NCBI RefSeq assembly: GCF_000218685.1
Contig: NW_006763290.1
Span: forward strand, 3,188,908-3,252,907
Direction of reading: 5' to 3'
DNA length: 64,000 bases
From: Serpula lacrymans var. lacrymans S7.9
Lineage: Eukaryota > Basidiomycota > Agaricomycetes > Boletales > Serpulaceae
This document shows, in pieces, positions 33,654 to 43,884 of this stretch. Position numbers and translations under genes: made by a program. A model generated the notes under the pieces. That model saw nothing but the letters and a program-made list of their open reading frames with translations. It ran no database searches and was not told the DNA's origin. Numbering within the stretch: the stretch's first letter is position 1; each line of letters starts with the position of its first letter.

Positions 33654-35043
33654 TTAGTAGGCCCGAGAAGAATAATACGTGGCCTGAAATAGAATGTCAG
33701 TGATCCTGGGATGCATGGTCAGTGTCTGTGTAGGAGACGATTGGTTCGTTTCCATCAGCTGATTTGAGAGCGAGTTCTTGAGTCCCTTTGAGGTAGTGGA
33801 TGACTCATTTGACTGACTCCCAGTGTTGTTTGCCTGGATTTTGAGTGAATAGAGCCAGTAGATCCGTGGCGAAAGCCACATCTGGTCAAGACCCTAGCAA
33901 GATCCATGTGAGGCATCCAATAGCCTCTTGATAGGGTGTGTCACACATTTCTTCGAATTGCCTTGGTGTAGATGGTGATTGTTTGGTGCTGAGGGATATG
34001 CCAGGTCCTAATGGGGTAAGTGCTGGTTCCACATCCTTCAGTCCAAAATGTTCAATCATTGTGTCAATGTATGGTGCATGACTTTTGATTATATTTTATA
34101 GCAAATCCTAGAAGCCACTTGATGTGTCCAAGGTCAGATACCTCAAAATATTTTGCAACATTGTGTTTGAACGATTATATGGCCTGCATTGCGTTTGACA
34201 TGATCACTATGTCGTCAGTGGATACTGACAGTACTATAGATTCATTAGACTTGTGGTAATAGAAAACTGTGTGGTCAACGGCTGATCGTTTGAATCCAAT
34301 ATCTCGTAGTGTATTTGCAAGTGTTTTGTACCATTTGTGTCTAGCCTGTTTGAGTCCATAGAGACTTTTTTTAGTTTTCAGACTTTTTGGATGTCCTCTG
34401 GTTTAAGGTATCCTGGTGGAGGTGTCATGTACACGTCTTCTTTGAGTGTGGCATTTAGGTATGCATTTTTGATGTCTATTTGATGGATGTGCCATCCCTG
34501 GTTGGTGGCATTTGCTAGGATGGCCCTTACTGATGGTAGCTTTGCGACTGCTGCAAACGTTTTGGTGTAGTCAATGCCTTGGCATTGTCCATAGCCGTTT
34601 GCAACTAGCCTTGCCTTGTAGTGGGATACTTTGCCAAGTTGGTCTCCTTTTGTCTTGAGGACAAAGTGGGACTTGATGATATTGGTGTTTGGTGGTGGGA
34701 CAACAATTTCCCAGGTGTGTAGTTTTTCAATTGCTTTGATTTTGTTGTTCATTGCTTGGCGCCATTGATTGGTGTCTGGTCCTTTCAGCACTTGAGATAC
34801 CAATGGGGAATCAGTATCATGCGACACAAGCACTTGATGGATAAGAGTGAATTTCTTGTCTCTATCATCGTCATCTCGTGTCATTTCGCTTTCTTTGTTG
34901 TCTGTCCAAGCCATGGTTGCTCTTTCTCCACAATTCAATGCCATGTAAAACCTGGGAGGTGGTCTGTTACGAGTTTGTTGTTCGGTTGAAGGGTCCTCAG
35001 GATCATTTTGAGGTTGGATTGGTTTTTGGTTGGCGGATGACAT
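33654..35043 (-). pseudogene. Copia 1 reverse transcriptase
   Basis: 35043-34378 is an open 221-residue frame with the copia RT start (WRQAMNNKIKAIEKLHTWEIV, then KARLVANGYGQ and IDIKNAYLNATLKEDVYM). It ends in a stop near 34378, and the homology continues in broken form with SLYGLKQARHKWYK and a VSTDD-type active site in place of YVDD (about 34205), then DLGHIKWLLGF. Further stops and frame changes follow, so no complete enzyme can be made. Confidence 0.85.
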
Positions 35044-35309
35044 TGGTGTTGATTTGTTTGGTGAGTTTTGTTCTCATATTGTTTTTTTTGTTGTTACCTT
35101 TGTGACATTGTGGTTGTTTTCAGAGTTCTCCCCTTCAAGTATAACATTGCCTGGTAAGTTGTCATTTTCGGGTTTGAAACAAACTTCTCACTCAACTGAT
35201 ATATGATTTTTACTCGGCCAGTATATTTGGAATCCTTTGCTGTTGTCGTCGAAACCAACAAATTTGGCCTCCTCAGCTTTGGGTTCTAGTTTGGGGGAGT
35301 GAGTCTTTT

Positions 35310-36026
35310 TTATATAGACTGTGCATCTGAACTGATGTATATATTAGATAGGTTTGGTTTTTTTTTATTCACCATTTTGTATGGCATTTTTTCAGGTAAG
35401 GATTTTGTTGGGGATTGGTTTTTTAGCCATACAGCGTAATTAATTGCTTTGGCCCATAGGTGTTTTGGTAGTTTTGCTTCAAACATCATGGCACGAGCGT
35501 TTTTGACTATTGTACGGTTAAGTTGTTTGGCCACGCCGTTTTGTTCTGGAGTGTTGTGGACAGTCTGTTTGTGATGAATACCGAGATTTGATAGGTAGGT
35601 TTTAAACTCCTTTCCTATGTATTCTCCACCACTATCTGATCTCAGCCGTTTTATTTTAGTTTTATCATGCTGTATAGTGCGTTTTTGTATGAATTCTCGG
35701 AAAACTGATAGTACTTTGTCCTTTTTTGATAGGAAGTATACTGCCGTTTTGCGAGAGAAGTCATCTGTGAACAATACATAATAGGATTTATTTCCTATTG
35801 ATTTGGTCTGCATGAGTCCCCATACATCTGTGTGGATCCGTTCACCATATTTTGTAGAGCGGGTGAGGGTTTTTTTTGGGACTGGTGTTCGGGTAATTTT
35901 TGCTTTGACGCATGATTCGCAGAAACTGTTGTCTGGTGATTCGGTCACTATCAGGCCCTGGATCACATCCTTGGACATCATATTTTTGATGGCCGAGAAA
36001 GCAATATGGCCCATACATTTATGCAT
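35310..36026 (-). pseudogene. Copia 1 integrase
   Basis: The 238-residue frame starts in the zinc-binding pre-integrase region (H...H...CESCVKAK) and covers the DDE core: D in TDVWGLM, D in LRSDSGGEY and E in NTPEQNGVAKQLN. It retains all three catalytic residues but ends at a stop near 35310 in the linker before the reverse transcriptase. Confidence 0.88.
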
Positions 36027-36217
36027 GTATTGTGCTAAGACATGTCTTGGTTCTGTTCAAGCCATGTTTGCATGTTCTTTTGCAGAGACTCGGTACAGTC
36101 CGTTTATCAATGGGATATTGGCTATTACGTTAGCCTTTGCTGTCATTATATAGCAGTTCCCATTCGTCATCTTGACTGACATGCCCACTTTGTTGATTCG
36201 GCCCACAGCAATAATTG

Positions 36218-36780
36218 TTATGGCCATTTTTGGTGTGCATCTTTCAGGGTTATTTTTGTGCGTTGATCTTTATTTGGGAGATAGATGTCTACATCGCCCT
36301 TCCCGGTCGCCTGGAGATCAGTTCTATTGGCTATGCTGATGGAGCGCGGTTGTATTTGAGTAAATTGTTTGAATTTTGATTTGTCAGGGCAGAAGTGGGA
36401 TGTAGCCCCAGAGTCTATGATGATATCCATGTCATTTGATGATTTTGAGTGGGAGGTAGTGTTGGGCAATTTGAATGATGCAAATGTGTAGTTCTCGTCA
36501 TCAGTGATCTTGCGCGCCACATTGGCCTGGTCTCTTTTTTTTCATTGATGTGGGCCTTGCTCTTCCTTTCCTCTGCCTTTTCTCCAGCATTCTTCAGTTG
36601 TATGGCCCTCTTGTTTGCAGTTGGGATTGCCACATTTTTTCTTTTGCTTTTGTGGTGTTCCTTTTCCCTTTTTCTTTTGGACGTTTAATGCTGACTCATT
36701 TGGGCCTTTTCCAGTGGTTCTGAAGTCTGCTTCCTCTCGGACATGAGCAATTATGTCCTGTGGTGATGCGACAAGGCATA
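36218..36780 (-). pseudogene. Copia 1 gag end and protease
   Basis: Reading from 36780 gives the tail of Gag with a zinc knuckle (CGNPNCKQEGHTTEEC near 36635-36590), a stop near 36540, then the aspartic protease with DSGATSHFCPD near 36415. The frame ends at 36218. The N-terminal half of Gag is missing. Confidence 0.8.
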
Positions 36781-36781
36781 C

Positions 36782-36858
36782 TGTGTTGTGGCTATGCCAT
36801 TAGTAAGCAACAAAGCGGAAATATTCTAATTCTATAGTATGGATTGTGTATTCTAACA
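36782..36858 (-). repeat. Copia 1 5' LTR (77 bp as seen)
   Basis: Same repeat as 33202-33278. It is followed on the minus strand directly by internal gag sequence instead of a primer-binding site and leader. Confidence 0.65.
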
Positions 36859-37276
36859 TGCATAAGCTAACATAATAGAGTAATATAGTATTGTGACTAT
36901 GTAGGTACAAGATATGTAGATACATAATCAATATATTTGCTTGCTGAAATGTTTGCCATTTACAGTGTATGTGTGGTGTGTGGGGAGCAAGCTGGTGCGT
37001 GGTCAGTGGTGCGGAATTTGTCACAGGTGGGTGGTGGTGCACCTGTTGTTGTGGTGGTGGTGTCATTGTGAAGACATTATAGGTGGGTGATGCAAAGGTG
37101 ACATGGCAGTGGGAATGTTGGTGTAGGTGGTGCATATGGTGTTGCAAAGATGGTAGTGTCAGAGGTGGAGACGATAGTGAGGTGTTGTGGAGATACTAGT
37201 GCAGAGGTGGTGTGGCACAGGAGTATCAGTGTGTCCATGCTAGTGATAGACAATATCAAGCTAAGATTTGATCGTG
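36859..37276. other. No recognised gene; GT-rich patch
   Basis: About 400 bp with a GGTGGTGGT-rich low-complexity part near 37020-37080. The His/Pro-rich frames on the other strand are products of that composition. Confidence 0.4.
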
Positions 37277-37462
37277 TGTCAGAACTGTAACCTTGGAGTT
37301 TGGAGGATGGAGATGTGTTGTAGGAGTAGAGCAAAGTACAAGGTTGGGAGTCAGTTTAGCTTGTGCACTAGGCCCTTCTGCGGACCTTATTCCCTAACTT
37401 GCCAGAATGAACAAGGGAAGAATAGAGGATGAAAGTAGAGTGGAGTAAAAGTCCTTCAGAGA
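37277..37462 (+). repeat. Family B LTR 5' fragment
   Basis: TGTCAGAACTGTAACC... through AAAAGTCCTTCAGAGA matches the first third of the family B LTR, then breaks off. Confidence 0.7.
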
Positions 37463-37599
37463 TATCACCTGACTGGTGTCTAAACTCAATATGTGACTGG
37501 TCACAAACTATGACATCAGATACTCCACTTACTCATCAGTGACATTATATAGAATACAATATATATCTAGAATCTATTTATGCTCTTCTTTCAGTTGCT

Positions 37600-39262
37600 A
37601 ACTTGGTTTGGGAAATAGAACAACACCATAGGAGATAGCAAACATTTTGAGGCGACCAGCTAAAAGCAAGTACACTACAGGACTAAATTATTATCATACA
37701 GCAACTGTTAGTGGATAACTAGCAATAACTAGGATTATCCCTACTATTGCTGGGCTACACCAATTTTTTCCACTGAGCATAAACTGTATGTTCACCCTGG
37801 GCTTGTTGACTTACTTTGGCCTCCAGCAAATATTGATTGTATACATCTAGAAGTGTCAGACCAGTTTCTCAGGGCCATTCGTTTCATTATTATCCCATTT
37901 TTTCCCCTGACTATTGATTTTTTCCAGCCAATTTCACTTCTCAGAATGTCGTTTAAATACCTGGGGACCTTGTATGCAGCCTGTAGATTTAGCTCATATA
38001 CTCCTACATCATCATGGTCAGGCAGTCATAGGTCTGGCTACTTCATCAACATGCTTCCTTACTACCTTATTTGATATTGATAATGTGCTTCTGTATTCAC
38101 TTCAGCGCCATATAACTTGTTTCAGGCTTGCATATGATAGTTGCACTGCTGCACAAATATCATAAGCATTAGACTTGCTGCAATGTACACCAAGATGGAC
38201 CATGTTGACGTAAAAGCCTATAATCTTAAAACATCATCATCAAGTCCTAAGAAAAATTTGAATGCAGATTAGCTTATTTTCTCCATTGATCAGCCTCATT
38301 TGGACACGGTAATAAAGCTGTACTGGCTTCCCACATTAGCAAACCTCATTTCTGAACTTTCAGAGCTAAAGAAAAGCATATCAATGTTCTTTTGTACTTG
38401 TGCAGCCAAGATGCCTCTGTCTATTGAAGCTCATAAGATCCACGCACTGGAAACCAGTAGCAAAAATGAGACTCAAGATGCTGAGTGGGTGAAAACTGCC
38501 CACAAAGGCTCAATCTGGACAGAGGGTGCACATCAGAAAGCTCCCCAAGTCTCCCAAGGAGATCATGCCTTAGCACGGTCTATTGCATTCATATGTGATA
38601 CTCTGATATCTTGAGAAGCTGCATATGCTGTTGCAGAGGGTGATGTAGGCCATGTATATGAAACAACAAAGATATAGTGTTGTCATTGTTGAGTTTCAGT
38701 TTCAGGCAATTTTAACAAATTGTGGTACACAGGTTATGCTCTTTACATTCGCCTGGTCAACCCACACAAAATACATCAATCACTTGCATGAAACAATGAC
38801 CTTCTTGAAGCTGGAAGCCAGCTCAGAGCTTAAACAAGCCATCTTTAAAAGTTTATTGGTTAATCTGACTAGAAAGGCTGGCCAGTTCTATGCACTTGAT
38901 TTTTTGCAAAAGTGTTTTAGAGGCTCTTGTTCAATATAAAGGTGCTAATTATGGCGCCCAATATATTGTGATTTCACACAAATTGCATCATTTTGCATGT
39001 ATCAAAAAAGAACCCAGAGAAGGAGTGGGGATCTCAACTTAGAGTGGTTATCATTCTGCTTCTCATATCTGCCCAGAGGTTTATATCCATTCGAAGATGT
39101 ACCAACAAGCTGAAATGCACCTCCACAGACCTGGACACTATTTTGAATCACCAGAGTCAGCAAATTTAATTGATAATTTCCAAACAGGATTTCAGAAGCT
39201 ATCTGACAGCAAGGTTGCAAGCTGGGTCAAAGAGTCAAGTTTGACCCATGGCCTAGTGGAAA
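37600..39262 (+). pseudogene. DUF6589 gene fossil 1
   Basis: Read through stops and frame changes this gives the order of the basidiomycete DUF6589 proteins (function unknown): LDTVIKLYWLPTL and SELKKSISMFFCTCAAKMP with HALETSSKNET (38290-38480), a part with TFAWSTHTKY-like and LELKQAIFKSLLVNLT sequence (38740-38900), and a C-terminal VYQQAEMHLHRPGHYFESP part (39097-39220). Many disruptions; longest frame 104 codons. A family B LTR fragment lies just downstream. The 5' limit is uncertain. Confidence 0.75.
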
Positions 39263-39271
39263 GGCTGCCTG

Positions 39272-39563
39272 TGTCAGAACTATGACCTTCAGAGTAATTG
39301 GAATTTTGGAAGGTGAGAAGGTATGCTGGGGAGCGGAGTGGGGTACAAGGTTGGGAGTTGGCTTTGCTCATGTGCTAGGCCCTTGATGCCTAACTTAACG
39401 GAGTGAATGAAGGGAGAGTGGAGGATAAAAGTAGAGGGGAGTAAAGGTCCTTCAGAGAAGGACTGGGAAGCTTAGAAAGGGACTTGGGTAAAAAGGTGGA
39501 GGAATTTATTGATATTTGAACTGCAGGAATGGAGTACAGGAGCTACAGCTTATATACTAATTG
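39272..39563 (+). repeat. Family B LTR fragment
   Basis: From TGTCAGAACTATGACC to CAGCTTATATACTAA it follows the family B LTR, then is interrupted by the 320-bp-type element at 39564; AGGAGCTCAT just after that element continues the LTR for a few bases. Confidence 0.7.
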
Positions 39564-39774
39564 TGTTAGTTTTGGTGGTTCTGCACCTAATAATGCCATT
39601 CATATTTCTACCTATTTTCATTCCTTTCCTTATTCCTATGTTATTTAATACTGATTGTGTTCTTTACTATTCCGCCTCTGTGGCTCCTTTGTTTACCTTT
39701 GTTCACAAAACTTCAGACAGTACTGCAGAGTCCAATGCTTCCTATTTTCTAGTTACTCACATTTGACTCTAGGA
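39564..39774 (+). mobile_element. 320-bp-type element, truncated copy 3
   Basis: Begins TGTTAGTTTTGGTGG and follows the two full copies to the first CACATTTGACTCTAG, where it stops about 110 bp short. No target duplication remains. Confidence 0.75.
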
Positions 39775-40059
39775 GCTCATTTGGACACCCAGGACTGAAA
39801 GCATAAACAAAGCTTTGGGTCAGTGCAAAATGAAATCAGATATGCGGACTTTGAAATACTCATACTGCCCTGTCACATTCTATCTCCACTAATCTTATCT
39901 TAAGCATAGATGTCAATGGTCCTCACCCACAAGCTGACTCAGCCGCAGGGCAGCAGAATACAATGCTACAGCAAACTATTTTAGTACTACAACTCATCAT
40001 CAATCAACAGTGCAGATTGAACCAAGTAGCAACACTTTTTTTCACCACTGCAGATGCAG

Positions 40060-41060
40060 TCTCAATTCATCACGCCGAGTCAGTCCTGGATAAATAACCC
40101 TATCACACCTCTGTTCTTTCTGGACAGGGATGTGTGCTGGAACTCATCAACGGACATCCAGAATAAATTTCCTGTGAACTAGGAGTCCACCTACACATAT
40201 TTGAGAAATTAACTGAGACACTGAAAGATGCTGGTCATAAAGATTTGCAACATATAACCCTCCAGGGAGAAATTAGCAATCTTTCTTTATGCTGTCGTTA
40301 CAGGGCTTTCAGTGAGGCATCTTGGAGAATGCTTCCAGTGTTCTAATGATACAATGTTAAGGTATATGAGCTTCTGTTGTATTTTATCCTATTATACTAA
40401 TACTATTTACAGATATTCTAAGGAAATGCTCTTCACCTCCTTGTCACCTCCCATTTACACTGCATTTGTCTGACTATCTGACTACCCCTCCAAACAGATT
40501 CTACACCCCTCAAAATCCGCAAAAATCCCAAGTTATACCCTTATTTTTCAGATGCCCTAGGTGCTATTGATGGCACCCACATCACATACATCTCCAGCGC
40601 TGCTGAACATCACCTTTCCTGAAATTCCAAGGAAAGTCAAAACTGTCTCACCTGTTACTCCTTTGACCTCCATTTTTTTGATATTCTCACAGGATAGGAA
40701 GGATCAGCAGGGGATGATCTCCTCTTTGATAATGCCCAATGCCACAATTTGCACATCCCTGACCAAAGAACGAGTGTAAAATCTTCAACTTGCGCCATAC
40801 TCAAGCCCGCAATGTGGTTGAGCAGATATCGATATCTGGGGTGCTGAAACATTGCTTCAAGATTCTGCATTGTGCACCCGAGTACGGACATCCAAGCTTG
40901 GATTCCATCTGCTCTTTGCATGATCCATAGTTTCATCCGCATCAACAATCTGCAGGAGCTTGAGAGTGAGTTAGAGTACAATAGTGCCATGGCCCCAGTA
41001 TCAGGCTATGAAGAGTTGGCAGAGGCAACCACTAGCAAAGCAGACTGTATTAGTGGGAAT
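40060..41060 (+). pseudogene. PIF/Harbinger transposase fossil
   Basis: Translating through breaks gives the fungal HARBI1-like DDE transposase order: a helical N-terminal part (40140-40340), DALGAIDGTHITYISSA with the first aspartate of the nuclease (40552-40600), FDILTG.EGSAGDD (40675-40730), then a part with NVVEQIS-like and CIVHPSTDIQAWIPSALCMIHSFIRI (40870-40950). The second half is scattered across frames and the block with the second catalytic aspartate is partly deleted. It is distinct from the transposase at 48891-50667. No terminal repeats were found. Confidence 0.75.
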
Positions 41061-42100
41061 AATAAATGTGCAAGGATTGTGTGGCCCCTCAGCCAAATGA
41101 TTGAGTTATCTCAGCGGCCTCACATGCACAAACACAATGATATATCCATTCCAATACTAGTGAACATAACACATACCAACCCCGATCTATTAAACCAGGA
41201 AAATATGGTCATTGAGCCCTTGTTATCCTCATCAAGGTCAATGTCTTCACCTCCTACATTCTCACTATCACTCCATCACTATCCTTTTTGAGTCTCCCAT
41301 GCGCTAGCTTTTTTATACACCTTCCAAAATTGTATACTTCATGTTCCCCATAATCTCAATGTGGCCAAAACAAATGAAGCTCAGTGTCATGGTAGGTTTG
41401 AAGTAATAATTTTATTTCAGGGTTATTATGAGGCTCAGGGTGTTTGCTTGTGTGGCGAGAAAATCCCAAACCAGCCAGCATATCGTTTTTCATTCAAGCT
41501 AATTTATTGACATTTTATGATATAATGTTATGCATGAGCTCACCATCCCACAAAATACCATCATGGACCAAGAATTCTTGAAGGAGGAGGTTATAATGCT
41601 CTTGCAATAAGTCACCACCATAAAAGGATCCAGGTGTTCCCTCCAAGGTAACCTGCCAGTCTTTCAAGATAACATCTCATAGTTTAGGACTGCATTCATA
41701 TTTGAGTGTACATATCATCTTCAGAAGGTATGGGGAGTACTTTGTGTATGAGGAACCTGCAAAACTGAATACTATCACTTTCAAGCACTAGTATACCCGT
41801 CCAATGTCACCATCAGTGACAGCATAAGCAAATTCACAAGCTACAAGGCTGTCTGACATGAACTGTATGGATTGTGCCGGTGTGCGGTCCCCCTCAAAGG
41901 GCTGGTTGGTCTCTTCTGTTTCTTCTCTGGGCCCAGCCTTTTCTTCTGTTTGAGATAGAGAAACAAGTGTCGTACAAAGAGAGGAAGTGGTGCAAGCGCC
42001 GAACTAGGCAGGCCTAGTAGATGGAGTGGCCCGTGCGCCATCAGATAGCATTTTATTTTTTGATTCTGTTCTCCCATATATACCCTGTTGTCATTAGACA
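41061..42100. other. No recognised gene
   Basis: Nothing recognised. The frame 40872-41291 is partly the tail of the Harbinger fossil and then a Ser-rich stretch without a motif. Confidence 0.35.
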
Positions 42101-42139
42101 GACACCTCAGACATTCATTTGAAGTCTAAGGTGAGATTC

Positions 42140-42310
42140 CCCTAATAAAACTAAGTGAAACTCAGCCGCTGCCCGAGAGGCTATAGAAACGACTTTATTA
42201 TTTACCTAAGTGAAACTACAATAGATGTTAGTTTAAGGTGATCTCTAATAAATGTAATGTAACATACCTCAGCCGCTGCCCGAGAGGTTATAGAAACAAC
42301 TGAGGTATTC
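42140..42310. repeat. Imperfect tandem duplication with a conserved 20-mer
   Basis: CTCAGCCGCTGCCCGAGAGG occurs at 42161-42180 and 42268-42287, each followed by YTATAGAAACRAC and preceded by CTAATAAA. The second copy is closed by CCTCAG/CTGAGG. The element type is unknown; it may be part of an old LTR. Confidence 0.6.
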
Positions 42311-42359
42311 CTATACTAAACCCCCTACTACTTATAGTTGGAGGTGCTACTCGCTACAG

Positions 42360-42640
42360 TATAATGACTCCTAGGAGTACAATTGTGCTCCTAGGAGAAC
42401 AATGGTTACTCCATGGAGTGGTGGCTATGCTCCATGGAGAACAATGGCTGCTTCGGCAGAGACCGGGTTTATCCGGTTTTGTCATCCCCTTCTGTATCAA
42501 AGTTACGAGTACCTAGCTTATCCTTTGTTTCTTAGCTATTCATTTGCTAGGTACATTATCCCAATATATCAGACATTCATTCAAAGTCTGAGCTATTCAT
42601 TTGCTAGATCATATCCGAGCGATTACATCTTCTTCTTTTT
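42360..42640. repeat. Short direct and inverted repeats
   Basis: GAGCTATTCATTTGCTAG-like words occur near 42534 and 42590; CTCCTAGGAG occurs near 42368 and 42390; CTCCATGGAG occurs near 42410 and 42431. CAGACATTCATT occurs at about 42109 and 42570. LTR-like composition, family unknown. Confidence 0.45.
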
Positions 42641-42699
42641 CTTTGTCTGACTGTTACTTTTTTTGTTTGCAGTTTGCTTGCTCTGGCATGTGGCCGAAG

Positions 42700-43690
42700 T
42701 CACAGAAATATAAGGGTCTTGGGGCATGGGAGGGGACAGTGATCCAAGATGCACCAACACTGGCTTGTCAGGTTGATGTGCTTGCAGTGCATTTTCATAG
42801 CTATTGATACTGCTATATTTCAGGTGCAGGGACATTGCCATATTATGCAATGAATCAAAACTTGGGAGTTTGTTGTGGATGCCATGGTTTTGAAAAGGAT
42901 GAACAGGTCTGTGGCTCTGAGTTGTACCCTGTTATTAATGAGCTGACAACATAAACTCAACAGCACAATAACTCACCTCCAGCAATCAAGCATGCATACA
43001 TCCAGGACCACATTCATAAAGTGGAATGCAGGATAGTAGTCTACTTTTTTTTAGATTTGTAGGAGGCTTGCGCCCAATCTGATTGGCACTATGGGAAAGT
43101 GTTGACAGATTATTTGTGAGTGCATCCCCCCAATGTGTTTTGAAGACACGACTGAGGTTAGTCCATTCAGTTATGCCACAGTTCGAGAATTGGCTGGATG
43201 AGTTTGAAACTGTCGAACACGTTATAATTTATGGAATTGTAGGTATTTTTTTCATTTGTATTAACTTTTCAAACATCAACCCATCCCCTCCCACCAATAT
43301 TAGGCATGGATGGTGGCTTTGCAAGTCCTGGCCCATTTGGGCCTTTACCTCAGTTGTCAGAGTTTCGTTGAAACCATTGGTTGCAAGGGGATGAACTTTT
43401 TTTGTCTTCTGAGGAGTAAACCTTTTTTTTGCTGCTTCCGTGCGGCATATCTCTGACACCCTGGCCTTGTATACTTGGAGTTCAGGCACATAGTGACATA
43501 ATGTTCAATGCCAATGCAATGACATTATTTGTGTAATGTGGACATTGTCAATCAGCTGGAGGAGCTTGTTGACGTCTAACTCCTTCTTTTTGTTTTCTGC
43601 CAGGTGTCTCTGTTTGTCTTCAATATTGGCAGCTTCTGGGTCATACTCAACAGCTTCAGCAACTGTTGCAGCAGTGCCCATATTCATCTG
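42700..43690 (-). pseudogene. DUF6589 gene fossil 2
   Basis: On the minus strand the sequence runs from DPEAANIEDKQRHLAENKKK (43620), through PELQVYKARVSEICRTEAAKK and VHPLATNGFNETLTTEVKA (43489-43350) and LILVGGDGLMFEKLIQ (43300), to TNLSRVFKTHWGDALTNN (43170), DYYPAFHFMNVVLDVCMLDCWR (43030-42970) and SLHLKYSSINSYENALQAHQ (42840-42760). A GTGAGT intron start follows CWR. Stops and frame changes are present near 43500, 43230 and 43060. It is the same family as 37600-39262. Function of DUF6589 proteins is unknown. Confidence 0.78.
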
Positions 43691-43884
43691 ATCAGCCAGC
43701 TAATCTCCTTTTACTTCGGCAAAACAAGGCCATTACTTGAATGAAGAGCACCGCAGGCGCCCACCCGCGGCCAGCCTTAAGACTCGTTATTTACTTCACT
43801 GACACCTTCATTTTCGTCGTTTTTATTTTACAATGACACAAACCATACCCGCACCACAATTACGCATGGATTATTCAATCATAG

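Larger units (their letters stand above)
33202..36858 (-). mobile_element. Ty1/copia element 1, truncated and decayed
   Basis: Minus-strand copia element with the order gag zinc knuckle, protease, integrase, reverse transcriptase, RNase H. Identical-type repeats of 77 bp border it: 33202-33278 (after polypurine AAGGGGAG) and 36782-36858. The 5' repeat is joined straight to an internal part of gag, so the leader and gag N-terminus are deleted. Confidence 0.85.

Noticed and set aside
36800..37334. His- and Pro-rich minus-strand proteins
   Set aside because: Produced by GT-rich low-complexity DNA; no motif, no conserved start, bordered by TE fragments.
42140..42310. Hammerhead or twister ribozyme
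   Set aside because: GAAAC is present but the CTGATGA core is not, and the twister core order cannot be matched; left as an unexplained repeat.
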